A stretch of 64,000 nt of DNA, taken from positions 611,118-675,117 of the forward strand of contig PKTR01000001.1 in the NCBI GenBank assembly GCA_002869065.1. The letters run 5' to 3'. Shown in pieces: positions 9,733 through 19,195 of the stretch. The notes beneath the pieces were generated by a model. That model ran no database searches, had not been told where the DNA came from, and saw only the letters and a program-made list of their open reading frames with translations. Source of the DNA: Hyphomicrobiales bacterium (GTDB taxonomy: Bacteria; Pseudomonadota; Alphaproteobacteria; Rhizobiales; Rhodobiaceae). The first letter of the stretch is position 1. Every line of letters begins with the position of its first letter. The translations under genes and the position numbers were made by a program.

Positions 9733-10326
9733 ATGCCACCGAGCCCTCTATCGATCCTGGTCATTGATGAAAACCAGATCCGCGCCTCGATCATCGAGAC
9801 GGGGCTGAGAGAGGCCGGCCACGACCGGGTTACGGTGGTGAACGACGTCACCGGCATCGCGCGGCGTATCGCCGAAATCGCCCCCGATGTCATCGTCATC
9901 GATCTCGGCAATCCGAACCGCGACATGCTCGAGAACATGTTTCAGCTCTCGCGCGCGGTGCAGCGGCCGATTGCCATGTTCGTCGACCGCTCGGATCAGG
10001 CGTCGATCGAGGCCGCCGTCGAGGCGGGTGTCTCCGCCTATATCGTCGACGGGCTGCGCCAGGAGCGGGTCAAACCGATCCTCGACATGGCGATCAGCCG
10101 GTTCAACGCCTATTCCCGCATGTCCCGTGAGCTTGAAGAGGCGCGCGACGCGCTCGCCGGCCGCAAGGTCATAGAAAAGGCCAAGGGCATCCTGATGAAG
10201 ACCCGCGGCATTGGCGAGGACGAGGCTTATTCGCTGTTGCGCAGCACGGCGATGAACCAGAACCGCAAGATCCATGAAATTGCCCAGAGCCTGGTTACGG
10301 CGGCGGGCCTGCTGGAGGGCCCCTGA
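9733..10326 (+). CDS. nasT: NasT, ANTAR-domain nitrate antiterminator
   Basis: NasT is a two-domain RNA-binding regulator. The receiver-like domain (about 1-120) keeps the acidic D12/E13 pair and aspartate 57 in VIVIDL. The C-terminal ANTAR domain (about 133-192) contains RKVIEKAKGILM and the RKIHEIAQSLV helix. In characterised NasS-NasT systems NasS holds NasT inactive, and nitrate or nitrite releases NasT, which then stops leader terminators of nas genes from forming. It is encoded two bases upstream of nasS and just ahead of the nrt-nir-nas operon, whose leader carries a matching hairpin and terminator (11776-11867). Confidence 0.95.
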   Translation: MPPSPLSILVIDENQIRASIIETGLREAGHDRVTVVNDVTGIARRIAEIAPDVIVIDLGNPNRDMLENMFQLSRAVQRPIAMFVDRSDQASIEAAVEAGVSAYIVDGLRQERVKPILDMAISRFNAYSRMSRELEEARDALAGRKVIEKAKGILMKTRGIGEDEAYSLLRSTAMNQNRKIHEIAQSLVTAAGLLEGP

Positions 10327-10328
10327 GC

Positions 10329-11570
10329 ATGCATGACGGCAACACGATCGTCGCCGGCTTCATCCCGCTGCTCGATGCCGCGATTCTCATCGCCGCGCGG
10401 GAGAAGGGTTTCGCCGCGAAAGAGGGGATCGACCTCGTCCTCGTGCGCGAAACGTCGTGGGCCAATATTCGCGACCGCATGGCCGTCGGCCATTTTGATG
10501 CCGCCCACATGCTCGCGCCGATGCCGATTGCGGGCAATCTCGGCCTCAATCCGCTTTCGTCACCGACGATCGCTCCGATGGCGCTTGGGCTCGGCGGCAA
10601 CGCTGTGACCGTGTCGAACGCTCTTTGGCAGGCAATGGAAAGTCACGGCGCGCCCGACACGCTGGAGCCGTTGGCAACGGGCAGGGCACTTCGCTCGGTT
10701 GTTGCGGCCCGGGTAGAGGACGACCTGCCGCGACTCCGTTTCGCCGTCGTCCATCCCCATTCGGGGCACAATTACGAGCTGCGCTATTGGCTTGCGGCGT
10801 CCGGCATCGATCCCGAGACCGACGTCGAAATCGTCATCATCCCGCCGCCGCTGATGGCGGATGCCCTGTGTACCGAGAGCATCGACGGCTATTGCGTCGG
10901 TGAACCGTGGAATACGGCCGGCGTGTTTGCCGATTGCGGACGCATGGCAACCGTGAAGTCCGCCATCTGGAAATCGAGCCCGGAAAAGGTCCTTGGTGTC
11001 GGCACGGAATTTGCGGAGGAGAACCCGGAGCAGATCGCAGCACTGCTGCGTGCGCTCCACAACGCCGCGGTCTGGTGCGGCGAACCCGACAATCACGAGG
11101 AACTGGCATTCGCGATCGCCGACGAACGCTATCTCGACGTGGCGCCGAAGATGGTGGTGCCGGCACTCTCCGGTTCCCTGAAAGTCGGGCACGGCGAACA
11201 ACGCCGCGTCGACGACTTCTTCATTCCCTATGCCAATGCCGCCACCTTCCCATGGCAGAGCCACGCCCTGTGGTTCTACAGCCAGATGGTCCGCTGGGGC
11301 CACGTCACACATACGGCGAAGAATGTCGAAGTCGCGCGCAGATCGTACCGACCAGACATCTATCGGGCCGCGCTGGCGCCTCTCGGAGTCGCTATCCCCG
11401 GCGCCAATGCAAAGGTCGAGGGCGCGTTCGAACGCCCGACTCCGGTGGGCGCCTCCGGCGGATCCCTCATTCTCGGCCCCGACGGGTTCTTCGACGGCAC
11501 CGTCTTCGATCCCGATCATCTGGACGACTACCTCGCCAGCCAGCGCCCTGCAAAAACCGTCTCGAAGTAG
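10329..11570 (+). CDS. nasS: NasS, cytoplasmic nitrate/nitrite sensor (NrtA-like)
   Basis: A 413-residue protein of the CmpA/NrtA/NasS solute-binding family without any N-terminal signal peptide (MHDGNTIVAGFIPLLDA), as expected for the cytoplasmic sensor NasS rather than the periplasmic transporter subunit. Shared family segments [10 protein letters not shown] and GYCVGEPWN are present and also occur in NrtA downstream. NasS binds NasT until nitrate binds. It starts two bases after nasT, so the two are co-translated. It ends in TAG, followed eight codons later by an in-frame TAA. Confidence 0.93.
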   Translation: MHDGNTIVAGFIPLLDAAILIAAREKGFAAKEGIDLVLVRETSWANIRDRMAVGHFDAAHMLAPMPIAGNLGLNPLSSPTIAPMALGLGGNAVTVSNALWQAMESHGAPDTLEPLATGRALRSVVAARVEDDLPRLRFAVVHPHSGHNYELRYWLAASGIDPETDVEIVIIPPPLMADALCTESIDGYCVGEPWNTAGVFADCGRMATVKSAIWKSSPEKVLGVGTEFAEENPEQIAALLRALHNAAVWCGEPDNHEELAFAIADERYLDVAPKMVVPALSGSLKVGHGEQRRVDDFFIPYANAATFPWQSHALWFYSQMVRWGHVTHTAKNVEVARRSYRPDIYRAALAPLGVAIPGANAKVEGAFERPTPVGASGGSLILGPDGFFDGTVFDPDHLDDYLASQRPAKTVSK

Positions 11571-11610
11571 TTCCCGCAATACATTCGAAAAAGCTAATTT
11601 ATTGAGCGTC

Positions 11611-11651
11611 GCACCAGTGGATGTGCATTTGGTGCTGCAATTTTGTGCAGC
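11611..11651 (+). promoter_or_regulatory. Candidate NtrC-type upstream activator sites
   Basis: Two dyads lie about 75-115 bases upstream of the predicted sigma-54 promoter. GCACCA (11611-11616) and TGGTGC (11630-11635) are inverted NtrC-like half sites separated by 13 bases, about one helical turn more than the usual spacing. GCTGCA-N6-TGCAGC (11634-11651) is a second overlapping dyad. The position fits an NtrC enhancer; the non-standard spacing makes the assignment tentative. Confidence 0.45.
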
Positions 11652-11725
11652 GCACTAATTGGGGCAGATTCTCAATACGTTCCAGTCGCATTGAAAACAT
11701 TAGAGAAAATGGTTTTCTGAATAAC

Positions 11726-11741
11726 TGGCACACTCCGTGCA
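11726..11741 (+). promoter_or_regulatory. Sigma-54 promoter of the nitrate assimilation operon
   Basis: TGGCACACTCCGTGCA matches the sigma-54 consensus TGGCAC-N5-TTGCA with one mismatch. The invariant GG (11727-11728) and GC (11739-11740) are correctly spaced. Transcription would start near 11751-11753, producing a leader of about 185 bases that contains the hairpin and terminator described next. Confidence 0.7.
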
Positions 11742-11775
11742 ACACTTTCTGCGGTCTCACCAGGCCCTCTATATC

Positions 11776-11793
11776 GTGCCCAACGAGGGGCAC
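11776..11793 (+). promoter_or_regulatory. ANTAR-type hexaloop hairpin in the nrtA leader (candidate NasT target)
   Basis: A perfect 6-bp stem GTGCCC/GGGCAC closes a six-base loop AACGAG with A at position 1 and G at position 4, the two conserved loop bases of RNA hairpins bound by ANTAR antiterminators. It lies 8 bases upstream of the leader terminator. The usual partner hairpin is not clear: the only stem between the predicted start site and this one (GGTC/GGCC around 11753-11766) has a UCACCA loop lacking A1/G4. Confidence 0.65.
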
Positions 11794-11800
11794 CACAGGC

Positions 11801-11867
11801 AAAGCCGCCGAACGATCACGTACTCCCGCATTGGCGGGTGCGCGCATCGTTCGGCGGCTTTTGTTTT
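11801..11867 (+). terminator. Leader terminator upstream of nrtA (attenuator)
   Basis: A perfect 16-bp stem AAAGCCGCCGAACGAT (11801-11816) / ATCGTTCGGCGGCTTT (11846-11861) leads into TTTTGTTTT. The loop contains a small CCCGC/GCGGG hairpin. It sits between the predicted sigma-54 start site and the nrtA start, with no gene between, so it must be overcome for the operon to be expressed. This is the arrangement expected for NasT-dependent antitermination. Confidence 0.9.
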
Positions 11868-11935
11868 GCAGCGATCAAAGACCGTGATGCCGATCCTCCC
11901 AGCGGCTGAGCGGGAGAACAGGAAGGACGAAGCGA

Positions 11936-13333
11936 ATGACCGGATTGCCGAACCTGACCCGCCGCATGGCACTCTGTCTTGCCGCCGGCGCCGGCATGCT
12001 TGCCGTTGTCGGCGGGGCCCATGCCGAAATGCTCGACGTCGAAAAGGACGAGCTGAAATTCGGCTTTATCAAGCTGACCGACATGGCGCCGCTCGCCATT
12101 GCCTATGAGAAGGGCTTCTTCGAAGACGAAGGCCTGTTCGTCACCCTCGAGCCGCAGGCCAACTGGAAGGTTCTGCTCGACCGCGTGATTACCGGCGAAC
12201 TCGACGGTGCCCACATGCTCGCCGGTCAGCCGCTCGCTGCCACCATCGGATTCGGCACCAAGGCGCACATCGTCACCCCGTTCTCGATGGACCTGAACGG
12301 CAACGGCATCACCGTCTCCAACGAGATCTGGGAGATGATGAAGCCCAATATTCCGATGGAAGACGGCAAGCCGGTCCATCCGATCAAGGCTGAGGCACTG
12401 AAGCCGGTCGTCGACAAGTTCAAGGCGGACGGCAAGCCCTTCAACATGGGCATGGTTTTCCCGGTTTCGACCCACAATTACGAACTGCGCTACTGGCTCG
12501 CCTCGGGCGGTATCCACCCGGGTTTCTATTCGACCAGCGACATCTCCGGCCAGATCAAGGCCGATGCGCTGTTGTCCGTGACGCCGCCGCCGCAGATGCC
12601 GGCGACCCTCGAAGCCGGCACCATCTACGGCTACTGCGTGGGCGAACCGTGGAACCAGCAGGCCGTGTTCAAGGGCATCGGCGTGCCGGTCATCACCGAC
12701 TACGAGATCTGGAAGAACAATCCGGAGAAGGTGTTCGGCCTGACCAAGGAATTCACCGAGAAGAACCCGAACACCACGCTGGCGCTGACCAAGGCCCTTA
12801 TCCGCGCCGCCAAGTGGCTGGATGAGAACAACAACGCCAACCGCATGGAAGCCGTCGAGATCCTCTCGAAGTCGGAATATGTCGGCGCCGACGCCGAGGT
12901 CATCGCCAACTCGATGACCGGCACCTTCGAATACGAGAAGGGCGACAAGCGCGACGTGCCGGACTTCAACGTCTTCTACCGCTACTACGCGACCTACCCG
13001 TACTACTCCGACGCCGTCTGGTACCTGACCCAGATGCGCCGCTGGGGCCAGATCGCCGAAGGCAAGGACGATGCCTGGTACGACGAGGTCGCCAAAAGCG
13101 TCTACCGCCCGGACATCTATCTGAAGGCCGCGAAGATGCTGGTCGAAGAGGGCAACGTCGCCGAAGCGGACTTCCCCTGGGACACCGACGGCTATCGTGA
13201 GCCGACCCCGGCTGCCGACATCATCGACGGCATCGCCTACGACGGCAAGAAACCCAACGCCTACATCGACTCCCTGCCGATCGGCCTTAAAGGCAAGCAG
13301 GTCGTCGACGGCAGTGAAGTCGTCGGCGGCTAA
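11936..13333 (+). CDS. nrtA: Nitrate ABC transporter, periplasmic binding protein NrtA
   Basis: A 465-residue substrate-binding protein of the CmpA/NrtA family that delivers nitrate (and possibly nitrite) to the NrtB permease. The N terminus is a signal peptide with a twin-arginine-like TRRMAL, a hydrophobic stretch and a cleavage site around AHA-EM near residue 30. The family segments [10 protein letters not shown] and GYCVGEPWN are present. It is the first gene of the nitrate operon and is followed by a strong 10-bp hairpin before nrtB. The signal looks Tat-like but could also be read as a Sec signal. Confidence 0.94.
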   Translation: MTGLPNLTRRMALCLAAGAGMLAVVGGAHAEMLDVEKDELKFGFIKLTDMAPLAIAYEKGFFEDEGLFVTLEPQANWKVLLDRVITGELDGAHMLAGQPLAATIGFGTKAHIVTPFSMDLNGNGITVSNEIWEMMKPNIPMEDGKPVHPIKAEALKPVVDKFKADGKPFNMGMVFPVSTHNYELRYWLASGGIHPGFYSTSDISGQIKADALLSVTPPPQMPATLEAGTIYGYCVGEPWNQQAVFKGIGVPVITDYEIWKNNPEKVFGLTKEFTEKNPNTTLALTKALIRAAKWLDENNNANRMEAVEILSKSEYVGADAEVIANSMTGTFEYEKGDKRDVPDFNVFYRYYATYPYYSDAVWYLTQMRRWGQIAEGKDDAWYDEVAKSVYRPDIYLKAAKMLVEEGNVAEADFPWDTDGYREPTPAADIIDGIAYDGKKPNAYIDSLPIGLKGKQVVDGSEVVGG

Positions 13334-13350
13334 GCCCCGCAGCACAGAAC

Positions 13351-13381
13351 CCGGCGGGCAGGGGACTGCCGTGCCCGCCGG
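13351..13381 (+). other. Stem-loop between nrtA and nrtB
   Basis: A perfect 10-bp stem CCGGCGGGCA/TGCCCGCCGG with an 11-base loop and no T-run after it. It sits 17 bases past the nrtA stop. Such hairpins after binding-protein genes often protect the upstream mRNA from 3' exonucleases and raise binding-protein levels over permease levels; that role is inferred here. Confidence 0.75.
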
Positions 13382-13414
13382 TATTCCCGGACCGAAGAAA
13401 CGAGGAATCGACAG

Positions 13415-14503
13415 ATGACGGACGCCACCGCCAATGACGCCGCCGCCGCAGAAGCTGCCCGCAGCGCGCGTAAGGAACGTCTTTTCGCCCGCATCAACAA
13501 GGCCGCCGCATGGCTCGATGCCCTCGGCTTCGGCTGGCTGACACCGATCCTGAAGATGGCTGCCGGTGACAACCCGCGCGAACAGCTCGGCGAGCTGAAG
13601 CGGGTGCTGGTGATCCCGCTGACCGGCATCCTGCTGTTCCTGGTCGCCTGGGGCATTCTAGCGCCCAAGATCCAGACCTCGCTCGGCGCGATCCCCGGAC
13701 CCGTCGCGGTGTGGGAGCAGACGGTCAATCTGTGGGACGACCACAAGGCCGAGCGCGAAAAGGCCGCCGCCTTCTACGAGCGCCAGGACAAGCGCAACGC
13801 CAAGTTCGAGGCCGCCGGCAAGACCGACAAGATCAAGTACCGAACCTATACCGGCAAGCCGACCTATCTCGACCAGATCGCGACCTCGCTGTTCACGGTG
13901 GGGCTCGGCTTCCTGATCGGTACGTTGATCGCCGTTCCGCTCGGTATCGCCGCCGGCCTGTCACGCACCGTCAACGGCGCCATCAACCCGCTGATCCAGA
14001 TCTTCAAACCCGTGTCGCCGCTCGCCTGGCTACCGATCGTCACCATGGTGGTGTCGGCGCTGTATATGGATCCGAGCGACATGTTCCCGAAGTCACTCGT
14101 CATTTCGGCAATCACCGTGACGCTGTGCTCGCTATGGCCGACGCTGATCAACACCTCGCTCGGCGTGGCGTCGATCGACAAGGACCTCGTCAATGTCGGC
14201 AAGGTGCTGCAGCTCTCGACCTGGACCACCATCCGCAAGCTGGTCCTGCCGTCCTCGCTGCCGTTGATCTTCACCGGCATGCGGCTGTCGTTAGGCGTGG
14301 GCTGGATGGTGCTGATCGCAGCCGAAATGCTCGCCCAGAACCCGGGCCTCGGCAAATTCGTCTGGGACGAGTTCCAGAACGGCTCCTCGTCGTCGCTCGC
14401 CCGCATCATCGTCGCGGTTCTCACTATCGGCATCATCGGCTTCCTGCTCGACCGCGTCATGTACGCGCTGCAGACGGCCTTCACCTTCTCGGCCAACCGC
14501 TAA
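13415..14503 (+). CDS. nrtB: Nitrate ABC transporter permease NrtB
   Basis: A 362-residue inner-membrane permease of the binding-protein-dependent transport family. A hydrophilic N-terminal region is followed by one membrane segment (about residues 65-85), a charged loop, and the core five or six segments from about residue 155. The EAA-type coupling loop lies in [26 protein letters not shown]. It is expressed between nrtA and the fused ATPase gene, and together they form the nitrate importer. Confidence 0.93.
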   Translation: MTDATANDAAAAEAARSARKERLFARINKAAAWLDALGFGWLTPILKMAAGDNPREQLGELKRVLVIPLTGILLFLVAWGILAPKIQTSLGAIPGPVAVWEQTVNLWDDHKAEREKAAAFYERQDKRNAKFEAAGKTDKIKYRTYTGKPTYLDQIATSLFTVGLGFLIGTLIAVPLGIAAGLSRTVNGAINPLIQIFKPVSPLAWLPIVTMVVSALYMDPSDMFPKSLVISAITVTLCSLWPTLINTSLGVASIDKDLVNVGKVLQLSTWTTIRKLVLPSSLPLIFTGMRLSLGVGWMVLIAAEMLAQNPGLGKFVWDEFQNGSSSSLARIIVAVLTIGIIGFLLDRVMYALQTAFTFSANR

Positions 14504-14513
14504 GGGGACCGTC

Positions 14514-16289
14514 ATGCCGTTTCTTGAAATATCCTCCCTGTCGAAGAGCTACGGCGACGGTGCGGATCGCACCGAAGTTCTCTCCGACATCAATTTGAAG
14601 GTCGAGGAGGGCGAGTTCATTGCCATCCTCGGGTTCTCCGGCTCCGGCAAGACGACGCTGATCTCGGCCATCGCCGGGCTGATCAAACCCGACACCGGCG
14701 GCGTCATCCTGCGCGGCAAGCAAATCGACGGTCCGGGACCCGAGCGCGGTGTCGTGTTCCAGTCCTACTCGCTGATGCCCTGGCTGTCGGTCTACGGCAA
14801 TGTATCGCTCGCGGTCGATGCGGTGTTCGCAAAGGCTTCCAAGGCCGAACGCGAGGCAATGACCCGGAAATATATCGACATGGTCGGCCTGTCGCATGCG
14901 ACGGACCGCAAGCCGGCCGAACTGTCCGGCGGCATGCGTCAGCGTGTGGCCGTCGCCCGTGCGCTTGCCATGCAACCGGAGATACTGCTGCTCGACGAAC
15001 CGCTGTCGGCGCTCGATGCCCTGACCCGCGCCAAGCTGCAGGACGAGTTCGCCGACATTTCGCGGAAGGAAAAGAAGACCATCATTCTCATCACCAACGA
15101 TGTGGATGAGGCAATCCTGCTCGCCGACCGGATCATTCCGCTCAATCCGGGTCCGAACGCAACGCTCGGCCCCTCGTTTAAGGTCGTGCTGCCGCGGCCG
15201 CGGGATCGCGGCGAGATGAACCACAACGACGACTTCATCAAACTGCGCGCCGAGATCACGGAATATCTGATGATGGTCGGTTCGGAACGCGGCGTCGAGG
15301 TCGAGAACGACATTACACTGCCGAATGTCGTTCCGATCACCCAGCGCGACCGCACAAACGCTAACGACAAGCTCCCCGACGCCTATGTCCGCGCCGCGAA
15401 ATCGCCGATCGAGAAGGGCTTCGTCGAGTTCTTCGAGGTCAAGAAGGTCTACCCGACGCCGAAAGGGCCACTGACCGTCGTCGACGGCTTCGACCTGAAG
15501 ATGAAGCAGGGCGAGTTCATCACCCTGATCGGACATTCCGGTTGCGGCAAGTCGACGGTGCTGTCGATGGTCGCCGGCCTCAACAAGATCTCCGGCGGTG
15601 GTATCGTGCTGGACGGCAAGGAGATTTCCGGTGCCGGCCCGGACCGCGCAGTGGTCTTCCAGGCCCCCTCACTGATGCCCTGGCTGACCGCTCGCCAGAA
15701 CGTCGCCCTCGGCGTCGACAAGGTCTATCCGGACGCGAGCGCGGCCGAGCGCAGCGACATCGTCGACTATTACCTCTCGCGTGTCGGCCTCGGCGATGCC
15801 CGGGATCGCATGGCCGCCGATCTCTCCAACGGCATGAAGCAGCGCGTCGGCATCGCCCGCGCGTTCGCGCTATCGCCGAAGCTGCTCCTGCTCGACGAAC
15901 CCTTCGGAATGCTCGACAGCCTGACCCGCTGGGAGCTGCAGGACGTGCTTATGGACGTGTGGAAGCGCACCAAGGTCACCGCGATCTGCGTCACCCACGA
16001 TGTCGACGAGGCGATCCTGCTGGCCGACCGCGTGGTGATGATGTCGAACGGCCCGAACGCCAAGATCGGCAACATCATGGATGTTGATCTGCCGCGTCCG
16101 CGCTCCCGCAAGGAACTCCTCGCGCACCACGACTACTACGCCTACCGCGAGGAATTGCTCGACTTCCTCGAAGCCTATGAGGGTGGTGCCAATCCGTCGC
16201 CCGAGGCCTTGGCCGCAATCGCCGCCAAGCGCGAACACCGCATGTCTTCAACCCATTCGCAGCCCGCCGTGCTGGCCGCCGGAGAATAG
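14514..16289 (+). CDS. Nitrate ABC transporter, fused double ATP-binding protein (NrtC/NrtD-like)
   Basis: A single 591-residue protein with two complete ABC ATPase domains. Domain 1 (about 1-255) has Walker A at 40-48 (GFSGSGKTT), signature LSGGM at 137-141, Walker B ILLLDEP at 157-163, and an H-loop reading ITNDVDEA, with asparagine 195 where histidine is expected. Domain 2 (about 303-555) has Walker A at 340-348, signature LSNGM at 437-441, Walker B at 457-463 and an intact H-loop histidine 495. The cyanobacterial NrtC C-terminal binding domain is absent. It ends in TAG, which overlaps the ribosome site of the globin gene and is in frame with it. Confidence 0.93.
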   Translation: MPFLEISSLSKSYGDGADRTEVLSDINLKVEEGEFIAILGFSGSGKTTLISAIAGLIKPDTGGVILRGKQIDGPGPERGVVFQSYSLMPWLSVYGNVSLAVDAVFAKASKAEREAMTRKYIDMVGLSHATDRKPAELSGGMRQRVAVARALAMQPEILLLDEPLSALDALTRAKLQDEFADISRKEKKTIILITNDVDEAILLADRIIPLNPGPNATLGPSFKVVLPRPRDRGEMNHNDDFIKLRAEITEYLMMVGSERGVEVENDITLPNVVPITQRDRTNANDKLPDAYVRAAKSPIEKGFVEFFEVKKVYPTPKGPLTVVDGFDLKMKQGEFITLIGHSGCGKSTVLSMVAGLNKISGGGIVLDGKEISGAGPDRAVVFQAPSLMPWLTARQNVALGVDKVYPDASAAERSDIVDYYLSRVGLGDARDRMAADLSNGMKQRVGIARAFALSPKLLLLDEPFGMLDSLTRWELQDVLMDVWKRTKVTAICVTHDVDEAILLADRVVMMSNGPNAKIGNIMDVDLPRPRSRKELLAHHDYYAYREELLDFLEAYEGGANPSPEALAAIAAKREHRMSSTHSQPAVLAAGE

Positions 16290-16298
16290 GAGAACGCC

Positions 16299-16718
16299 AT
16301 GACCCCCGAACAGATCGATCTCGTCCAGGCGTCGTTCAGACAAGTTGCGCCGATCTCCGAAACCGCCGCCGAGTTGTTCTATGGCCGGTTGTTCGAGATC
16401 GCGCCGGAAGTGCAGGTGCATTTCAAGGGCGACATGAAGAACCAGGGCCGCATGCTGATGCAGACGCTGGCGACCGTCGTCAACAGCCTGAAGGACCTCG
16501 AAGCGATCCTGCCGGCCGTCAAGGAGCTCGCCGCGCGTCACGTCGACTACGGCATCAAGGCCGAACACTACGCGCCCGTCGGCGCCTCGCTGATCTGGAC
16601 CCTGCAGAAGGGCCTCGGCGACGACTTCACCGAGGAAACGAGACAGGCCTGGGTCGCGGCATATGACGCGCTCTCCCACGTCATGATCGAGACCGCCTAT
16701 GGCGGCAAAACCGCCTGA
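16299..16718 (+). CDS. Single-domain haemoglobin
   Basis: A 139-residue single-domain globin related to the globin part of flavohaemoglobins and to Vitreoscilla-type haemoglobin. The proximal histidine lies in AARHVDYGIKAEHY, and the N-terminal MTPEQIDLVQASF is typical. There is no reductase domain. It lies inside the nitrate operon between the transporter ATPase and nirB. A likely role is to detoxify nitric oxide formed as a by-product of nitrite reduction; Bradyrhizobium has a comparable globin (Bjgb) in its nitrate assimilation cluster. An electron donor is not evident nearby apart from NirB. Confidence 0.92.
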   Translation: MTPEQIDLVQASFRQVAPISETAAELFYGRLFEIAPEVQVHFKGDMKNQGRMLMQTLATVVNSLKDLEAILPAVKELAARHVDYGIKAEHYAPVGASLIWTLQKGLGDDFTEETRQAWVAAYDALSHVMIETAYGGKTA

Positions 16719-16738
16719 GCCGAGAAGGGGACAGAACC

Positions 16739-19186
16739 ATGAGCGAGAAACTGGTCGTTGTCGGCAATGGCATGGCCCCGGGCCGTATGCTTGAACATCT
16801 GCTCGAAAAGGCCCCCGGGCGCTACGAAGTCACGATCTTCAACGCCGAGCCGCGGGTGAACTACAACCGCATCATGCTCTCCCCGGTGCTCGCCGGCGAG
16901 AAGACCTACGAAGACATCATCACCCATGATGACGCCTGGTATGCGGATAGTGGCATCACGCTGCACCGCTCGGCGAAGGTCACGAATATCGACCGGGACG
17001 CGAAGACGGTGACGTCGGAGAACGGCATCACCGCCTCCTACGACAAGCTGGTGATTGCGACCGGGTCGTCGCCCTTCATCATTCCGGTCCCCGGCCATGA
17101 ACTGCCCGGCGTTCTCGTCTATCGCGATCTCGACGATGTCGATGCGATGCTCGAAGCCGCGAAGCCCGGCGCCCGCGCCGTCGTCATCGGCGGTGGTCTG
17201 CTCGGGCTTGAAGCCGCCGCCGGCCTCAAGACGCAGGGGATGGAGGTCACCGTCCTTCATCTGATGCCGACGCTGATGGAACGTCAGCTCGACACCGCCG
17301 CCGGCTATCTGCTTGAGCGCGCCATCAAGGAACGCGGTATCGACGTCATCACCAAGGCCAACACCCACGCGATTGTCGGCGAGGACAAGGTCACCGGCGT
17401 CAGCCTCGATGACGGCACCATCATTCCCGCCGACATCGTCATCATGGCGGTCGGCATCCGCCCCTCGACAGCGCTTGCCAAGGAAGCGGGCATCGAGGTC
17501 AATCGCGGCATTCTCGTCGACGACGGCATGACAACCTCGGATCCCGCTATCTTCTCGCTCGGCGAATGTGTCGAGCATCGCGGCCAGTGCTACGGCCTCG
17601 TCGCACCGCTGTTCGAAATGGCCGGCGTGCTGGCAGATCGCCTTGCCGATGGGGACGCCGACTACACCGGCTCGGTCACCTCGACCAAACTGAAGGTCAC
17701 CGGCATCGACTTGTTTTCGGCCGGCGACTTCGCCGAAGGCCCGGACCGCGAGGAAATCGTGCTGCGCGACGCCACGGCCGGCGTCTACAAGCGGCTGATC
17801 CTCAAGGACGAAAAGATCATCGGCGTCGTGCTTTACGGCGAAACCGCCGACGGTCCGTGGTTCTTCGATCTGATGAAGCGCGGCGAAGACATCACCGAGA
17901 TGCGCGAGACGCTGATTTTCGGCCAGGCCTATCAGGGGGGTGCCCCTCTGGACCCTATGGCGGCCGTTGCAGCCTTGCCGGATGAAGCAGAAATCTGCGG
18001 CTGCAACGGCGTTTGCAAGGGAACGATCGTCAAGGCGATCACCGACAAGGCCCTGACCACCCTCGACGAGGTGAGGGCGCATACCAAGGCCTCGGGCTCC
18101 TGCGGCTCGTGCACCGGCCTCGTCGAACAGGTCATGGCGTTGACGCTTGGCGATACCTACGCCCCGGCGGCGGTCGCGGCCATGTGCGGCTGCACCGATC
18201 TCGGCCATGGCGATGTCCGCCGGCTGATCAAGGCGAAGGAGCTGAAGTCGATTCCGGCCGTTATGCAGGAACTCGAGTGGAAGACCTCGTGCGGCTGCGC
18301 CAAATGCCGTCCGGCGCTGAACTACTACCTCGTGGCCGACTGGCCGGGCGAGTACAGCGACGACTACCAGTCGCGCTTCATCAATGAGCGTGTCCACGCC
18401 AACATCCAGAAGGACGGCACCTATTCGGTCATCCCGCGCATGTGGGGCGGTATCACCAGCGCCGATGAACTGCGTGCGATCGCCGATGTCGTCGACCGCT
18501 TCAACATCCCGACGGTGCACGTCACCGGCGGCCAGCGGATCGACCTTCTCGGTGTGAAGAAGGAAGACCTGCCGGGCGTCTGGGCGGATCTCAACGATGC
18601 CGGCCTCGTGTCTGGTCATGCCTACGCCAAGGGGCTGCGCACGGTGAAGACCTGCGTCGGCAAGGAATGGTGCCGCTTCGGCACGCAGGATTCCTCCGGC
18701 CTCGGCGTTCAGCTCGAGAAGTTCCTGTGGGGTGCATGGACGCCGCACAAGGTGAAGCTCGCCGTCTCCGGTTGCCCGCGCAATTGCGCTGAAGCCACCT
18801 GTAAGGACATCGGCATCATCTGCGTCGATAGCGGCTACGAGATCCACTATGCCGGCGCCGCCGGTCTTGAAATCCGCGGCACGGAGAAGTTCGCCTCCGT
18901 GAAGACCGAGGAAGAGGTGATCGAGATCGCTGCTGCGATGATGCAGATGTATCGCGAGCAGGGCTACTACCTGGAACGGATCTACAAATGGGCCGACCGC
19001 GTCGGCCACGACACGATCCGCGAACAGATCCTCGACAACCTCGAAACGCGGCGCACCTATTACGACCGCTTCGCCAACTCCCAGAAGTTCGCCCAGATCG
19101 ACCCCTGGTCCGAGCGCGTCTCGGGCAAGGACAAGCACGAGTTCACGCCACTGGCCGAATTCGGCTTCAGCCAGGCCGCAGAGTAG
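16739..19186 (+). CDS. nirB: Assimilatory nitrite reductase (NAD(P)H), large subunit NirB
   Basis: NirB reduces nitrite to ammonium with NAD(P)H through FAD, [4Fe-4S] and sirohaem. In order, the 815 residues show an N-terminal FAD/NAD(P)-binding region (VVVGNGMAPGR and VVIGGGLLGLE), two BFD-type [2Fe-2S] segments (CGCNGVCKG...SCGSC and CGCTDLGHG...CGCAKC), and the sirohaem/[4Fe-4S] ligands in CVGKEWCRFG and SGCPRNCAEA. The length is normal. It ends in TAG inside TAGGAGG, the ribosome site for nirD, and the two frames are in register. Confidence 0.96.
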   Translation: MSEKLVVVGNGMAPGRMLEHLLEKAPGRYEVTIFNAEPRVNYNRIMLSPVLAGEKTYEDIITHDDAWYADSGITLHRSAKVTNIDRDAKTVTSENGITASYDKLVIATGSSPFIIPVPGHELPGVLVYRDLDDVDAMLEAAKPGARAVVIGGGLLGLEAAAGLKTQGMEVTVLHLMPTLMERQLDTAAGYLLERAIKERGIDVITKANTHAIVGEDKVTGVSLDDGTIIPADIVIMAVGIRPSTALAKEAGIEVNRGILVDDGMTTSDPAIFSLGECVEHRGQCYGLVAPLFEMAGVLADRLADGDADYTGSVTSTKLKVTGIDLFSAGDFAEGPDREEIVLRDATAGVYKRLILKDEKIIGVVLYGETADGPWFFDLMKRGEDITEMRETLIFGQAYQGGAPLDPMAAVAALPDEAEICGCNGVCKGTIVKAITDKALTTLDEVRAHTKASGSCGSCTGLVEQVMALTLGDTYAPAAVAAMCGCTDLGHGDVRRLIKAKELKSIPAVMQELEWKTSCGCAKCRPALNYYLVADWPGEYSDDYQSRFINERVHANIQKDGTYSVIPRMWGGITSADELRAIADVVDRFNIPTVHVTGGQRIDLLGVKKEDLPGVWADLNDAGLVSGHAYAKGLRTVKTCVGKEWCRFGTQDSSGLGVQLEKFLWGAWTPHKVKLAVSGCPRNCAEATCKDIGIICVDSGYEIHYAGAAGLEIRGTEKFASVKTEEEVIEIAAAMMQMYREQGYYLERIYKWADRVGHDTIREQILDNLETRRTYYDRFANSQKFAQIDPWSERVSGKDKHEFTPLAEFGFSQAAE

Positions 19187-19195
19187 GAGGGTTCC

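Noticed and set aside
11693-11717. A hairpin with hexaloop AGAGAA (A1/G4) as the first ANTAR hairpin
   Set aside because: It has a bulged stem rich in A-T pairs and lies upstream of the predicted sigma-54 start site, so it should not be in the transcript. It would become relevant only if transcription starts earlier.
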